Positions 1 to 6,332 of a stretch of DNA of 21,024 bases are shown here, piece after piece. This stretch comes from an uncultured Clostridia bacterium (GTDB lineage Bacteria; Bacillota; Clostridia; Christensenellales; CAG-917), in assembly GCA_947174215.1 (NCBI GenBank), contig CAMWIB010000006.1, positions 1 to 21,024 on the forward strand, given 5' to 3'. Position numbers and translations under genes: made by a program. Position 1 is the stretch's first letter, and every line of letters begins with the position of its first letter. The notes below the pieces were generated by a model. It saw only the letters and a program-made list of their open reading frames with translations, did not search any database and had not been told where the DNA came from.

Positions 1-156
1 AGTCAATATAAACTTGCAGAAGAAATCCAGATGACTCAGCGCAAAATTTCTTATTTAGAAACGGGACAGTTAGAACCCGACCTAAAAACGCTTTGGAAGA
101 TAAGTGACTATTTTGAAGTTAGCTGTGATTTTCTGATTGGTAAATCTGAGTATTAA
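1..156 (+). CDS. XRE-family HTH regulator, C-terminal part (5' truncated by window edge)
   Basis: An open frame runs in from the window edge to a TAA stop at 154-156. It encodes the last 51 residues of a Cro/C1-type helix-turn-helix protein. Visible are the recognition-helix region (TQRKISYLETGQLEPDLKTL) and the typical end of the fold (ISDYFEVSCDFLIGKSEY). Such proteins are small DNA-binding repressors or antitoxin-like regulators. The start codon lies outside the window. The next gene starts 2 bases after the stop, so the two regulators are probably co-transcribed. They share the motif order but differ in sequence, which suggests an old tandem duplication or a paired regulator module. The target is unknown. 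Confidence 0.85.
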   Translation, partial: SQYKLAEEIQMTQRKISYLETGQLEPDLKTLWKISDYFEVSCDFLIGKSEY

Positions 157-158
157 AT

Positions 159-476
159 ATGAAAATATTGAAAGAACTTAGAAATGAGAGCGGTTTGACA
201 CAGGCACAGTTTGCACAAGCAATAGGCACAAGTCAAAAAAATATTAGCCGTTGGGAGATTGGTGAAACAGAGCCGTCGGTTTACTATCTAAAAAAGATAG
301 CAGAATTTTTTAAGATTTCAACCGATTATATTTTAGAGATAGAGGACGACTTAGGAAATAAAACATTCAATAGTGTAAATGTTTTTACACCAGAGGAATG
401 TAAAATACTAAACGCTTATCATGCGTTATCTCAAACCAACAAACAAATGATTTTGAGAATGCTGAATATCGAATGA
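159..476 (+). CDS. XRE-family HTH transcriptional regulator
   Basis: A 105-residue protein. Residues 1-60 form a complete Cro/C1-type helix-turn-helix (LRNESGLTQAQFAQAIGTSQ, then NISRWEIGETEPS and the closing helix ending ISTDYILEI). Residues 65-105 are a short helical tail (TPEECKILNAYHALSQTNKQ) of the kind found in small phage-like or antitoxin-like repressors. The start follows the previous stop by 2 bases and has only a weak Shine-Dalgarno, consistent with translational coupling. The region is clearly more AT-rich than the rpsF operon or the MATE gene, suggesting accessory origin. The target operator cannot be identified. The family assignment is secure; the role is not. Confidence 0.85.
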   Translation: MKILKELRNESGLTQAQFAQAIGTSQKNISRWEIGETEPSVYYLKKIAEFFKISTDYILEIEDDLGNKTFNSVNVFTPEECKILNAYHALSQTNKQMILRMLNIE

Positions 477-491
477 ATTAGCTTGGTTCAC

Positions 492-527
492 CGTCATTGC
501 GCGGAGCGAAGCGACAAAGCAATCCAG
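492..527 (+). repeat. left arm of inverted repeat around the GIY-YIG gene
   Basis: A 36-base arm starting CGTCATTGCG and ending AAGCAATCCAG, with a GGAGCGAAGCGAC core. It matches 2484-2519 in 33 of 36 positions by eye. Translation through this repeat type gives short junk peptides such as RHCEERSDEAI and DCFVASLLAMT, so open frames crossing it should not be called genes. Confidence 0.8.
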
Positions 528-537
528 AAGAGAAAAT

Positions 538-834
538 ATGAAAGAGCATATTTCATATGTATATATAATGTTTAATTTCAGGAACGGGACGCTGTATACT
601 GGTGTAACGAATAATTTAATTCGTCGAGTTTGGGAACATAAAAGCAAAACAGTTGAAGGTTTTACTAAAAAATATAATATTGATAAACTCGGTTATTATG
701 AAATATATACGGATATTTCAGATGCAATTCAACGTGAAAAACAAATAAAAGGCGGTTCGCGTAAAGCAAAGTTAAAACTAATAGAAACGATGAACCCAAA
801 TTGGGATGATTTATATAACGAACTTGTAGAATAA
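538..834 (+). CDS. GIY-YIG endonuclease-like protein (UPF0213/COG2827 type)
   Basis: A 98-residue single-domain protein. The GIY-YIG signature is in the form YVYIM (7-11) followed by LYTGVTNNLIRRVWEHK (19-35), which places the family's catalytic tyrosines, arginine and histidine at Y9, Y20, R29/R30 and H34. The REKQIKGGSR stretch (66-75) supplies the metal-binding glutamate (E67), and the ending NPNWDDLY is typical of the small stand-alone UPF0213 group. Members are nicking or cutting nucleases related to the UvrC N-terminal domain; most are uncharacterised. All expected catalytic residues are present, so it is probably active. The start at 538 has a weak purine-rich site (AGAAGAGA). The gene nearly fills the space between two inverted repeat arms, suggesting it acts on or moves with that repeat. 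That link is inference. Confidence 0.88.
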   Translation: MKEHISYVYIMFNFRNGTLYTGVTNNLIRRVWEHKSKTVEGFTKKYNIDKLGYYEIYTDISDAIQREKQIKGGSRKAKLKLIETMNPNWDDLYNELVE

Positions 835-844
835 CTTGAACGGT

Positions 845-880
845 CTGGATTGCTTCGGCAATAAATGCCTCGCAATGACG
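845..880 (-). repeat. right arm of inverted repeat around the GIY-YIG gene
   Basis: A 36-base arm whose reverse complement starts CGTCATTGCG and ends AAGCAATCCAG. It carries a core with a small inner hairpin (GGCA-ATAAA-TGCC). It differs from 2547-2582 by one base (TTCGG here, TTTGG there), and the shared sequence runs a few bases inward (TGAAyGGT) toward the stop codon. Confidence 0.8.
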
Positions 881-1202
881 AAAAATAAACGCGCGAAGCG
901 CACCACCAAGCAAACGATTGTACGGAACAGGGCGAGAGTTTACAACGACAGAGAAGTTGGAGTAGTAGGCAATCGTTTGCGCGGTAGAGGACTAAAAATT
1001 TGCACTAAAAGAAAAGCACTCTCAAAACTGAGAGTGCTTTCTAAATTGTGCAATGTTGTTGTACAGGTCCGTTTTGCGCCGAGTGTACAGAAAGTTCCGA
1101 CGTCCGCCACGTGCGAGAGTTCTGCTTGCTCCGTTGTAATTATGCCGTGAGTGTAGGGTGAAAGCACACCGAAAGTAAGTTTTTGGGGCTTTTTGCGTAA
1201 AA
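881..1202. other. intergenic stretch with no convincing gene
   Basis: No reading frame here resembles a known protein. The stretch holds a strong hairpin at 1013-1040, whose T-rich side suggests minus-strand termination. From about 1041 to 1200 lies unexplained sequence between that hairpin and the terminator of the rpsF operon. A minus-strand frame of 75 codons (940-1167) crosses the hairpin and is not supported. A small RNA or peptide on the minus strand between the two hairpins is possible but unproven. Confidence 0.4.
1013..1040 (-). terminator. intrinsic terminator-like hairpin
   Basis: A perfect 12-bp stem (AAAGCACTCTCA / TGAGAGTGCTTT) with a 4-base loop. On the minus strand the stem is followed by TTCTTTTAG, whereas on the plus strand only CTAAATTG follows, so the minus direction is preferred. 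It could also slow transcripts from the XRE/GIY-YIG side. Confidence 0.65.
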
Positions 1203-1231
1203 AAAGAACCCTGTTTGAAACAAGGTCCTTT
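1203..1231 (-). terminator. terminator of the rpsF-ssb-rpsR operon
   Basis: A hairpin of about 12-14 bp with two G-T pairs (AAAGGACCTTGTTT / AAACAGGGTTCTTT read on the minus strand), followed directly by a run of T (TTTTTTTACG). It lies about 90 bases after the rpsR stop and fits the end of that operon. AT-rich sequence on the other side may make it weakly bidirectional. Confidence 0.75.
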
Positions 1232-1318
1232 GATTTTTAATTAAATTTTTGCCAGCCACACGACGGGAGTTTTTGTACGCTCCGCTTCGGTTAGGGCTGT
1301 GCGCGTTCATGCAAATTT

Positions 1319-1567
1319 TTAGTCAGCCTTGTAGGGGAGCAGAGCCATAACTCTTGCTCTCTTGATGGCGTTTGCGAGGGGGCGTTGATGCTTTGAGCAT
1401 ACACCGCTCATACGACGGGGCAAAATCTTGCCTTTTTCCGTGATGAATCTTCTGAGCTTTGCAACGTCCTTGTAATCGATATCAGTTGCGTGTTCTACGC
1501 AGAATACGCAAACTTTCTTCTTGGGCGCTCTCTTCGGGGGGCGCGAGGTCTTTACTTCATCTGCCAT
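1319..1567 (-). CDS. rpsR: 30S ribosomal protein S18
   Basis: An 82-residue protein, normal S18 length. The small-subunit protein S18 binds with S6 in the platform of the 30S subunit. Diagnostic stretches are IDYKDVAKLRRFITEKGKIL (30-49), RRMSGVCSKHQR (51-62) and AIKRARVMALLPY (67-79). Cysteines C20 and C23 together with C57 and H60 form a CxxC...CxxH set, the zinc-binding (C+) form of S18. The N terminus is basic and proline-rich, as usual. An AAGGAG ribosome binding site lies 8 bases before the ATG. It is the third gene of the rpsF-ssb-rpsR operon, 19 bases after ssb, and is followed by a terminator hairpin. Confidence 0.97.
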   Translation of the reverse strand: MADEVKTSRPPKRAPKKKVCVFCVEHATDIDYKDVAKLRRFITEKGKILPRRMSGVCSKHQRPLANAIKRARVMALLPYKAD

Positions 1568-1586
1568 TTTTGTTTCTCCTTAATAA

Positions 1587-1970
1587 TTAGAATGGAAGGT
1601 CGTCGTCGATGGGTTTGAGGTCGTCGAAGTCGGCGGTATCTCTGTCGTCATCGTTCTTGGTGGAGAGGAATTGTACCTCGTCCGCGGCGATTTCCGTCAC
1701 GTAACGGCGAGAGCCGTCCGGTGCGTCGTAGGTTCTTGTCTGAATGCTGCCGCAGATTGCCGCACGGCTTCCCTTTTTGAGATAGCGTGCGCAGTTGTCA
1801 GCTTGCGTTCTCCAAACTACGATTTGCAAAAAGTCTGTTTCTCTTTTGCCGTCTTTTGCCGCATAGTTACGAGATACCGCGAGGGTGAATCTGCAAAACT
1901 TGATGCCGCTTGTGGTAGAAGACAGCTCGGGGTCCTTGGTAAGATTACCAATCAAAAAAACTTTGTTCAT
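1587..1970 (-). CDS. ssb: single-stranded DNA-binding protein
   Basis: A 127-residue SSB. Residues 1-105 form the OB fold (MNKVFLIGNLTKDPELSSTT at the start, then RFTLAVSRNY, TDFLQIVVWR and GSIQTRTYDAPDGSRRYVTE). The C terminus is acidic and ends DDDLPF, the conserved tip that binds replication and repair partners. SSB tetramers coat single-stranded DNA during replication, repair and recombination. The linker between fold and tip is short, making the protein shorter than Bacillus SsbA (about 170 residues). The ATG at 1970 is preceded by AAGGAG. The gene sits between rpsF and rpsR in the usual Bacillota order, with gaps of 10 and 19 bases, indicating one transcript. Confidence 0.97.
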   Translation of the reverse strand: MNKVFLIGNLTKDPELSSTTSGIKFCRFTLAVSRNYAAKDGKRETDFLQIVVWRTQADNCARYLKKGSRAAICGSIQTRTYDAPDGSRRYVTEIAADEVQFLSTKNDDDRDTADFDDLKPIDDDLPF

Positions 1971-1980
1971 AATTTTCTCC

Positions 1981-2262
1981 TTACTTCTTGATAATCATTT
2001 GTCTGACTATCGCTTCATCATTGCGCATTTGTCTGTTGATTTCTTCCTGAGCTTCGCTGGTGCAGGTCACGTTCATCAAAACGTAGAAACCTTCGGTCTG
2101 CTTCTCGATTTCGTAGGCGAATTTCTTCATACCCCACTTTTCAACCGAGTCAACAGTGCCGTTGAGCGTTCCAGCCAAAGTTTCGAACTTCTCGACAACC
2201 TTATTCTTTTGGTCGTCATCAACGTCGGCGCGAATAATGTAGAGAATCTCATACTTATCCAT
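1981..2262 (-). CDS. rpsF: 30S ribosomal protein S6
   Basis: A 93-residue protein of the S6 family. It begins MDKYEILYIIRADVDDDQ and has the family features WGMKKFAYEIEKQTEGFYVL (43-62) and a final helix with EAIVRQMIIKK. S6 pairs with S18 on the 30S platform. It is the first gene of the operon, with an excellent AAGGAGG site 7-8 bases before the ATG. Upstream lie a clear promoter (2337-2365) and a short leader with a hairpin that could bind the S6:S18 complex for feedback control. Confidence 0.97.
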   Translation of the reverse strand: MDKYEILYIIRADVDDDQKNKVVEKFETLAGTLNGTVDSVEKWGMKKFAYEIEKQTEGFYVLMNVTCTSEAQEEINRQMRNDEAIVRQMIIKK

Positions 2263-2291
2263 GCTTGTACCTCCTTATGGTCTATTGTCCC

Positions 2292-2318
2292 TTTCGGGAA
2301 AGGATTGTGTACCCGAAA
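2292..2318 (-). promoter_or_regulatory. candidate S6:S18 leader hairpin in the rpsF 5' UTR
   Basis: On the minus strand the leader between promoter and rpsF contains TTTCGGG (2318-2312) pairing with CCCGAAA (2298-2292) around a 13-base loop. Many bacteria have an autoregulatory S6:S18 binding element with a conserved CCG just upstream of rpsF, and this hairpin has the right position and a CCG. The match to the published consensus was made from memory, so the call is tentative. Confidence 0.4.
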
Positions 2319-2336
2319 ATTTCAGATACGATATGT

Positions 2337-2365
2337 ATAATATAATATATTAAATATTTTGTAAA
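2337..2365 (-). promoter_or_regulatory. sigma-A promoter of rpsF-ssb-rpsR
   Basis: On the minus strand: -35 TTTACA (2365-2360), a 17-base spacer and -10 TATTAT (2342-2337). Initiation near 2330 gives a leader of about 68 bases. Confidence 0.75.
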
Positions 2366-2483
2366 GTAAAAGAGCGGAGATTTTCGATTTTGTTGACAAA
2401 TCCCACGGTGTTTGTTGTTTACTTATTGTCACGAAAACTTTTATGCCGTTTTTATCTGCGTCGCCACGTATCAATTCTTCATC

Positions 2484-2582
2484 CGTCATTGCGAGGAGCG
2501 AAGCGACGAAGCAATCCGGAAGCGCACCCATAAAGAGCTGAATGGTCTGGATTGCTTTGGCAATAAATGCCTCGCAATGACG
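2484..2582. repeat. 99-bp cargo-free copy of the inverted arm pair (MITE-like)
   Basis: The left arm 2484-2519 and right arm 2547-2582 match the arms around the GIY-YIG gene at 492-880 (33/36 and 35/36 by eye) but are separated by only 27 bases with no gene. The inner edge of the right side keeps TGAATGGT, which matches TGAACGGT after the nuclease stop in the longer copy. This suggests it is a deletion derivative, or the ancestral empty form, of the same element. Left flanks share TTCAyC and right flanks are A-rich in both copies. Confidence 0.75.
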
Positions 2583-2657
2583 AAAAAAATTTCCGCACTT
2601 TGGCGTATTTTGTTGCTTTTTATTCTAAGAAGTGATAACACAATATAGCGATAATTA

Positions 2658-2689
2658 TTGTTTTATAAATACCTTATAGAATATATTAT
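2658..2689 (+). promoter_or_regulatory. possible promoter of the MATE gene
   Basis: TTGTTT (2658-2663) and TATATT (2682-2687) are separated by 18 bases, about 30 bases before the coding start. Both boxes are only moderate matches. Confidence 0.35.
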
Positions 2690-2719
2690 CTTTATAAAAA
2701 CTGATTGGGTGCGGAGAGT

Positions 2720-4120
2720 ATGCTGAAATTCAAGCGCGAAATGGATATGACAAAAGGTGGAGTGATGGGGAAGCTCATCGCTTTTACGTTACCTCTCGCG
2801 CTGTCGGGAATATTACAGCTACTGTTCAATGCGGCGGACTTGGTCGTCATAGGTCAGTTCTCTGAAACAGGCTCGGAGTCGCTCGCGGCGGTCAGCTCCA
2901 ATAACGCGCTTATAAGCTTAATCATCAACGTGTCCATAGGTCTTTCCGTCGGCGCGAACGTCGTTATGGCGCAGTCGATAGGCTCGCGCGATATGGATAG
3001 GGCGCAGAGAACATTGCATACGTCAATATTGCTTTCGTTGATATGCGGCGTAATCGTCGCGCTTATCGGTGCGCTCTGCGCAAAGTACTTCCTCGTGTGG
3101 ATGAACACCGACCCCGTAGTGCTTGACAAGGCTACGGTGTATCTGCGTATCTACTTCATCGGCGCACCTGCCAATATAGTGTACAACTTCGGAGCGGCAA
3201 TTTTGCGAGCAAAGGGCGATACCAAAAGACCGCTTATATTCCTCTTTATCGCAGGCGTACTCAACGCGGGACTAAACCTCATATTTGTTATATTTGCGCG
3301 TATGGACGTCGCGGGCGTTGCGCTTGCAACCATAATTTCGCAGTACGTTTCCGTAGTGCTTGTCATAATTGCACTGCTCAAAGAAAAGGACTACTGCAAG
3401 CTTATCATTCGTAAGTTAGCAATAAAGAAACGCGAGCTTTTGGATATAATCAGAGTCGGCTTGCCGTCGGGCATACTCGCGTCCTTCTTCTCCGTTGCCA
3501 ACGTAATAATACAGTCAAGCATAAACGGCTTCGGCTATCAGGTTATGGCTGGCAATTCCACGGGCGCGAGCCTCGAAGCGTTCGTGTATACTTCAATGAA
3601 CGCCGTATCCAATGCGGCAACCACTTTCACAGGGCAGAACGTGGGCGCAAAGCGCAACGACCGCGTGCCGTCAGTGCTGATAAACAGTTGCATAATCACT
3701 ACGTTTATAAGTGTAGTGCTTGGTGGCATAATTCTGCTGTGCGGCGAGCCTCTCGCATCGCTGTACACCCGCGACCCCGTCGTCGTAGCATACGCCCTTG
3801 ACAGAATGAAAATTATCCTTCCCATATACTTCGTGTGCGGCATGGTTGAAAATTTCGTGGGCTGTCTGCGCGGAATGAATTACGCCATACTGCCAATGAT
3901 ACCGTCCTTCCTGTGCGTGTGCATATACCGTATAGTGTGGGTGTTTACGATTTTCAAAACTCAGCACACTACGCTCATACTGTACCTGTCCTATCCGATA
4001 AGTTGGCTATTGAACCTCGCTATGGACAGCGTGATGTACTACTACGCTTACTCAAAAGTCATCCGCGTAAGCAAAACTATGCGCGAGGACAGAGTCGCCT
4101 TGGAATACGTGCGAACGTAG
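2720..4120 (+). CDS. MATE-family multidrug/toxin exporter
   Basis: A 466-residue polytopic membrane protein with about 12 hydrophobic segments in two related halves. The first half begins DMTKGGVMGKLIAFTLPLAL (9-28) followed by LLFNAADLVVIGQF, the signature start of MATE transporters; the second half begins near residue 238 (DIIRVGLPSGILASFFSVAN). Family members export cationic drugs, dyes or metabolites using a Na+ or H+ gradient; the substrate is unknown. ATG 2720 was chosen because it has GGAG just upstream and gives the usual short charged N terminus. A TTG at 2705 or an ATG at 2741 are alternatives. The length is normal. The gene stands alone, and its base composition is like the core genes, unlike the AT-rich TIR gene that follows. 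Confidence 0.93.
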   Translation: MLKFKREMDMTKGGVMGKLIAFTLPLALSGILQLLFNAADLVVIGQFSETGSESLAAVSSNNALISLIINVSIGLSVGANVVMAQSIGSRDMDRAQRTLHTSILLSLICGVIVALIGALCAKYFLVWMNTDPVVLDKATVYLRIYFIGAPANIVYNFGAAILRAKGDTKRPLIFLFIAGVLNAGLNLIFVIFARMDVAGVALATIISQYVSVVLVIIALLKEKDYCKLIIRKLAIKKRELLDIIRVGLPSGILASFFSVANVIIQSSINGFGYQVMAGNSTGASLEAFVYTSMNAVSNAATTFTGQNVGAKRNDRVPSVLINSCIITTFISVVLGGIILLCGEPLASLYTRDPVVVAYALDRMKIILPIYFVCGMVENFVGCLRGMNYAILPMIPSFLCVCIYRIVWVFTIFKTQHTTLILYLSYPISWLLNLAMDSVMYYYAYSKVIRVSKTMREDRVALEYVRT

Positions 4121-4312
4121 TGAATATGTCTAAATATATGGTTTAACGCATAAAATAATAGTGTAAACATTGGTATTTGATATATTAAGCGTAGACTCAA
4201 TTTATTGCAGAATAAGATTAGTAATTGCGTGAGCAACAATGTCTTTAAGTGTTTGACATTCTGAATGAAGTGAGGAATCTTCTAATATACAGCCATTAAA
4301 AGATTTTGGGCG

Positions 4313-4341
4313 TTGCACACATTAACTTGCTGTGGTAAAAT
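4313..4341 (+). promoter_or_regulatory. promoter of the TIR-LRR gene
   Basis: TTGCAC (4313-4318), a 17-base spacer and TAAAAT (4336-4341). The predicted start near 4348 gives a leader of about 28 bases, with AGAGGAG just before the ATG. The 190 bases between the MATE stop and this promoter hold nothing recognisable. Confidence 0.65.
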
Positions 4342-4376
4342 AATTAAGTCAATTTCAAATTGTAAAGAGGAGAATT

Positions 4377-6143
4377 ATGCCAATTCTTATACAAAAGAAA
4401 TGCCCTACCTGCGGTGGCAAACTCGAACTTATATCAAGCAACAAATACGAATGCCGTTGCTGTCATAACGTGTACGAAATGAACGAGGGAAACACTTCGC
4501 TCTATGATTCGCTCCAAGCCGCATCCACCTTCCGAGAGAGTTTGAATTTTAAGCAAGCGGAAATGCTTTACAAAAATATGCTAAAAAAATATGCGGACGA
4601 TGACCTATCCGACGTGTATTGGAATTTGCTACTCTGCGAACAGCGCGTTATGTTTGAAACAGACCAATATGGCGAGCAATTTCCTTCCTTTTATGACATA
4701 GTTCCAGCCGATATAGACGATTCCGAATACTACTCAAAAGCAATGGAATATGCGCAGGAATATGACACAGCAAAGCTTATATCATTTATGAATCTTGCCA
4801 ACAAAATGAAGGAAGCAAAAAATAAATACCGCACTATAAAAAACACTACAAAGCCATACGATATTTTCATCTGCTTCAAAAAGTCATCATTGACAGACCC
4901 CGCAAAGCTCACGGGCGATTATCAGCTTGCAATGGAGTTATACAACAATCTAAGCAAAGATTATCAAGTGTTTTTCAGCGAGCGTTCTTTGAATAATATT
5001 GTTGTGCGCGAGTACGAGCCGAACATTTACCACGCACTGTATACGTCAAAGATAATGCTTGTGATATGTTCCGATATCGACTATCTTAATTCACAGTGGG
5101 TGAGGAACGAGTGGTCACGTTTCAAAATGATGTCAAATACCACAGCGCAGGCAAAGTCTATCATTCCAATATTCCGCAATAATTTCACGCCTGAACAGCT
5201 ACCATATGAGATTAGAAGCTGTCAAGGTATAATGGACAATATGAGCTTGCTATACAACTTAACGCAAGCTGTAAGTGATATACTACGTCCCGTTGACAAG
5301 CAAGCCGAGCTTGCCGAAAAGCTCAAAGCAGAAATGCAGGAACAAATGAAGGCTCAAATGGAGGCTCTAAAACAACAGTTCGCTGCGCAAAATTCACAAT
5401 TTGCCGCTCAACGCAAAGAGGTATATCAATCTCCTGCAATGCCTAATTGGCAAGGTGGCAATCCTGCTGTATCGTCAAAGCCAATAGCACATGCAAATGC
5501 TAAATATGTAGTTCCGTATGGAACAAAAGAAATAATAAAGGAACAACTTAGGAATAGTATAAAATTGACGTCAGGTGTTATTCCCGATACTGTTACCCGA
5601 ATAGGAGATAATGCCTTTTATGAATGCTTTAATCTAAAAAGCATTATACTACCGATGTCTGTTAGAAGTATAGGTAATTATGCTTTCTATAAATGTACGC
5701 AACTGGCGCAAATATCGATACCTGACAGTGTGATAAGCATTGGAACGTCTGTATTTGGCGGATGCAGTGAGCTGATAAGTATTACAGTGTCGCAAGGCAA
5801 TACTAAGTATCACGGTTCAAACAATTGCATTATAGAAACGGCAACCCGTACGTTGGTAGCAGGTTGCAAGAATAGTAGAATTCCTGAGGATGGAAGCGTA
5901 AGAAGTATTGGCAATGGTGCATTTCGAAACTGCGTTAGTCTTACAAATGTAACGATTCCCAAAAGCGTAAAAATCATCAGCGATTATGCGTTCTCAGAGT
6001 GTAGTGAATTGACAAGTATAAATTTTAGGGGAACAAAGAAAGAATGGAAAAATATAAGGAAAGAGCCATATTGGGATTTATATGCAGGCAAATATACTGT
6101 TCACTGCACTGACGGCGATTTGAAAAAATCGATTTTCCAATAA
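4377..6143 (+). CDS. zinc ribbon-TIR-coiled coil-LRR (BspA-type) protein
   Basis: A 588-residue protein with no signal peptide or membrane segment, so cytoplasmic. N-terminal zinc ribbon: C9-x2-C12 and C26-x2-C29. Helical, TPR-like region about 45-155. TIR domain about 159-300: KPYDIFICFKKSS (strand A), then YQVFFSERSL (196-205), IYHALYTSKIMLVICSDIDY (217-236) and SQWVRNEW (239-246). E245 aligns with the catalytic glutamate of NAD-cleaving TIRs such as SARM1 (WVHKEI). Residues 307-349 are a Gln/Ala/Glu-rich coiled coil, and 395-552 contain LRR_5 repeats (IPDTVTRIGDNAFYECFNLK and three or four more). TIR enzymes act as NAD hydrolases in bacterial antiphage defence; LRR_5 repeats bind ligands. 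A sensor-effector role is inferred. The gene is AT-richer than its neighbours, with its own promoter and terminator and no obvious partner gene. Confidence 0.88.
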   Translation: MPILIQKKCPTCGGKLELISSNKYECRCCHNVYEMNEGNTSLYDSLQAASTFRESLNFKQAEMLYKNMLKKYADDDLSDVYWNLLLCEQRVMFETDQYGEQFPSFYDIVPADIDDSEYYSKAMEYAQEYDTAKLISFMNLANKMKEAKNKYRTIKNTTKPYDIFICFKKSSLTDPAKLTGDYQLAMELYNNLSKDYQVFFSERSLNNIVVREYEPNIYHALYTSKIMLVICSDIDYLNSQWVRNEWSRFKMMSNTTAQAKSIIPIFRNNFTPEQLPYEIRSCQGIMDNMSLLYNLTQAVSDILRPVDKQAELAEKLKAEMQEQMKAQMEALKQQFAAQNSQFAAQRKEVYQSPAMPNWQGGNPAVSSKPIAHANAKYVVPYGTKEIIKEQLRNSIKLTSGVIPDTVTRIGDNAFYECFNLKSIILPMSVRSIGNYAFYKCTQLAQISIPDSVISIGTSVFGGCSELISITVSQGNTKYHGSNNCIIETATRTLVAGCKNSRIPEDGSVRSIGNGAFRNCVSLTNVTIPKSVKIISDYAFSECSELTSINFRGTKKEWKNIRKEPYWDLYAGKYTVHCTDGDLKKSIFQ

Positions 6144-6171
6144 TATACCTAAACGCATATGTAAACATATT

Positions 6172-6198
6172 AAAAGCCGCAGATAAACTGCGGCTTTT
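6172..6198 (+). terminator. terminator of the TIR-LRR gene (bidirectional)
   Basis: A perfect 11-bp stem (AAAAGCCGCAG / CTGCGGCTTTT) with a 5-base loop. Its A/T flanks let it work in both directions between the convergent TIR-LRR and ricT genes. Confidence 0.85.
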
Positions 6199-6315
6199 GT
6201 AATATAAGTGATTTATTGTATCAAATAACAGCCATAAAACACGATTTATAATAACTACACTGATAAAGCGTAATTCATTATGCTTACAGCCGTAAAGCGT
6301 AATCGGCAGAAGTCA

Positions 6316-6332
6316 AACACGCAAAGCGTGTT
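6316..6332 (-). terminator. possible hairpin at the end of ricT
   Basis: AACACGC-AAA-GCGTGTT forms a 7-bp stem overlapping the ricT stop codon (6331-6333). The following minus-strand sequence has only a weak T run, so this may be a stability hairpin rather than a terminator. Confidence 0.35.

Larger units (their letters stand above)
492..880 (+). mobile_element. GIY-YIG gene enclosed by inverted REP-like repeat arms (putative mobile element)
   Basis: Two 36-base arms in inverted orientation (492-527 and 845-880) enclose one small GIY-YIG nuclease gene. The left arm ends 10 bases before the start codon, and the right arm begins 10 bases after the stop. The outer 10 bases (CGTCATTGCG) and inner 11 bases (AAGCAATCCAG) of the left arm match the reverse complement of the right arm exactly; the middle 15 bases have diverged. 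Each arm is also a weak palindrome by itself (ATTGC...GCAAT), as in REP sequences. The same arm pair occurs without the gene at 2484-2582. No target-site duplication is visible. Calling it mobile is an inference from these two copies. Confidence 0.6.

Noticed and set aside
480..890. Target-site duplication around the GIY-YIG element
   Set aside because: No direct repeat flanks the arms; shared flanking bases (TTCAyC left, A-run right) look like part of the element.
836..1150. 104-codon plus-strand frame
   Set aside because: Begins inside the right repeat arm and is very Arg/Lys/Val-rich without motifs; a by-product of the repeat.
940..1167. 75-codon minus-strand frame
   Set aside because: It runs through the hairpin at 1013-1040 and has no ribosome site or known motif.
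2322..2648. Frames on both strands across the 99-bp repeat
   Set aside because: Their recognisable parts are translations of the repeat itself (DCFVASLLAMT, RHCEERSDEAI).
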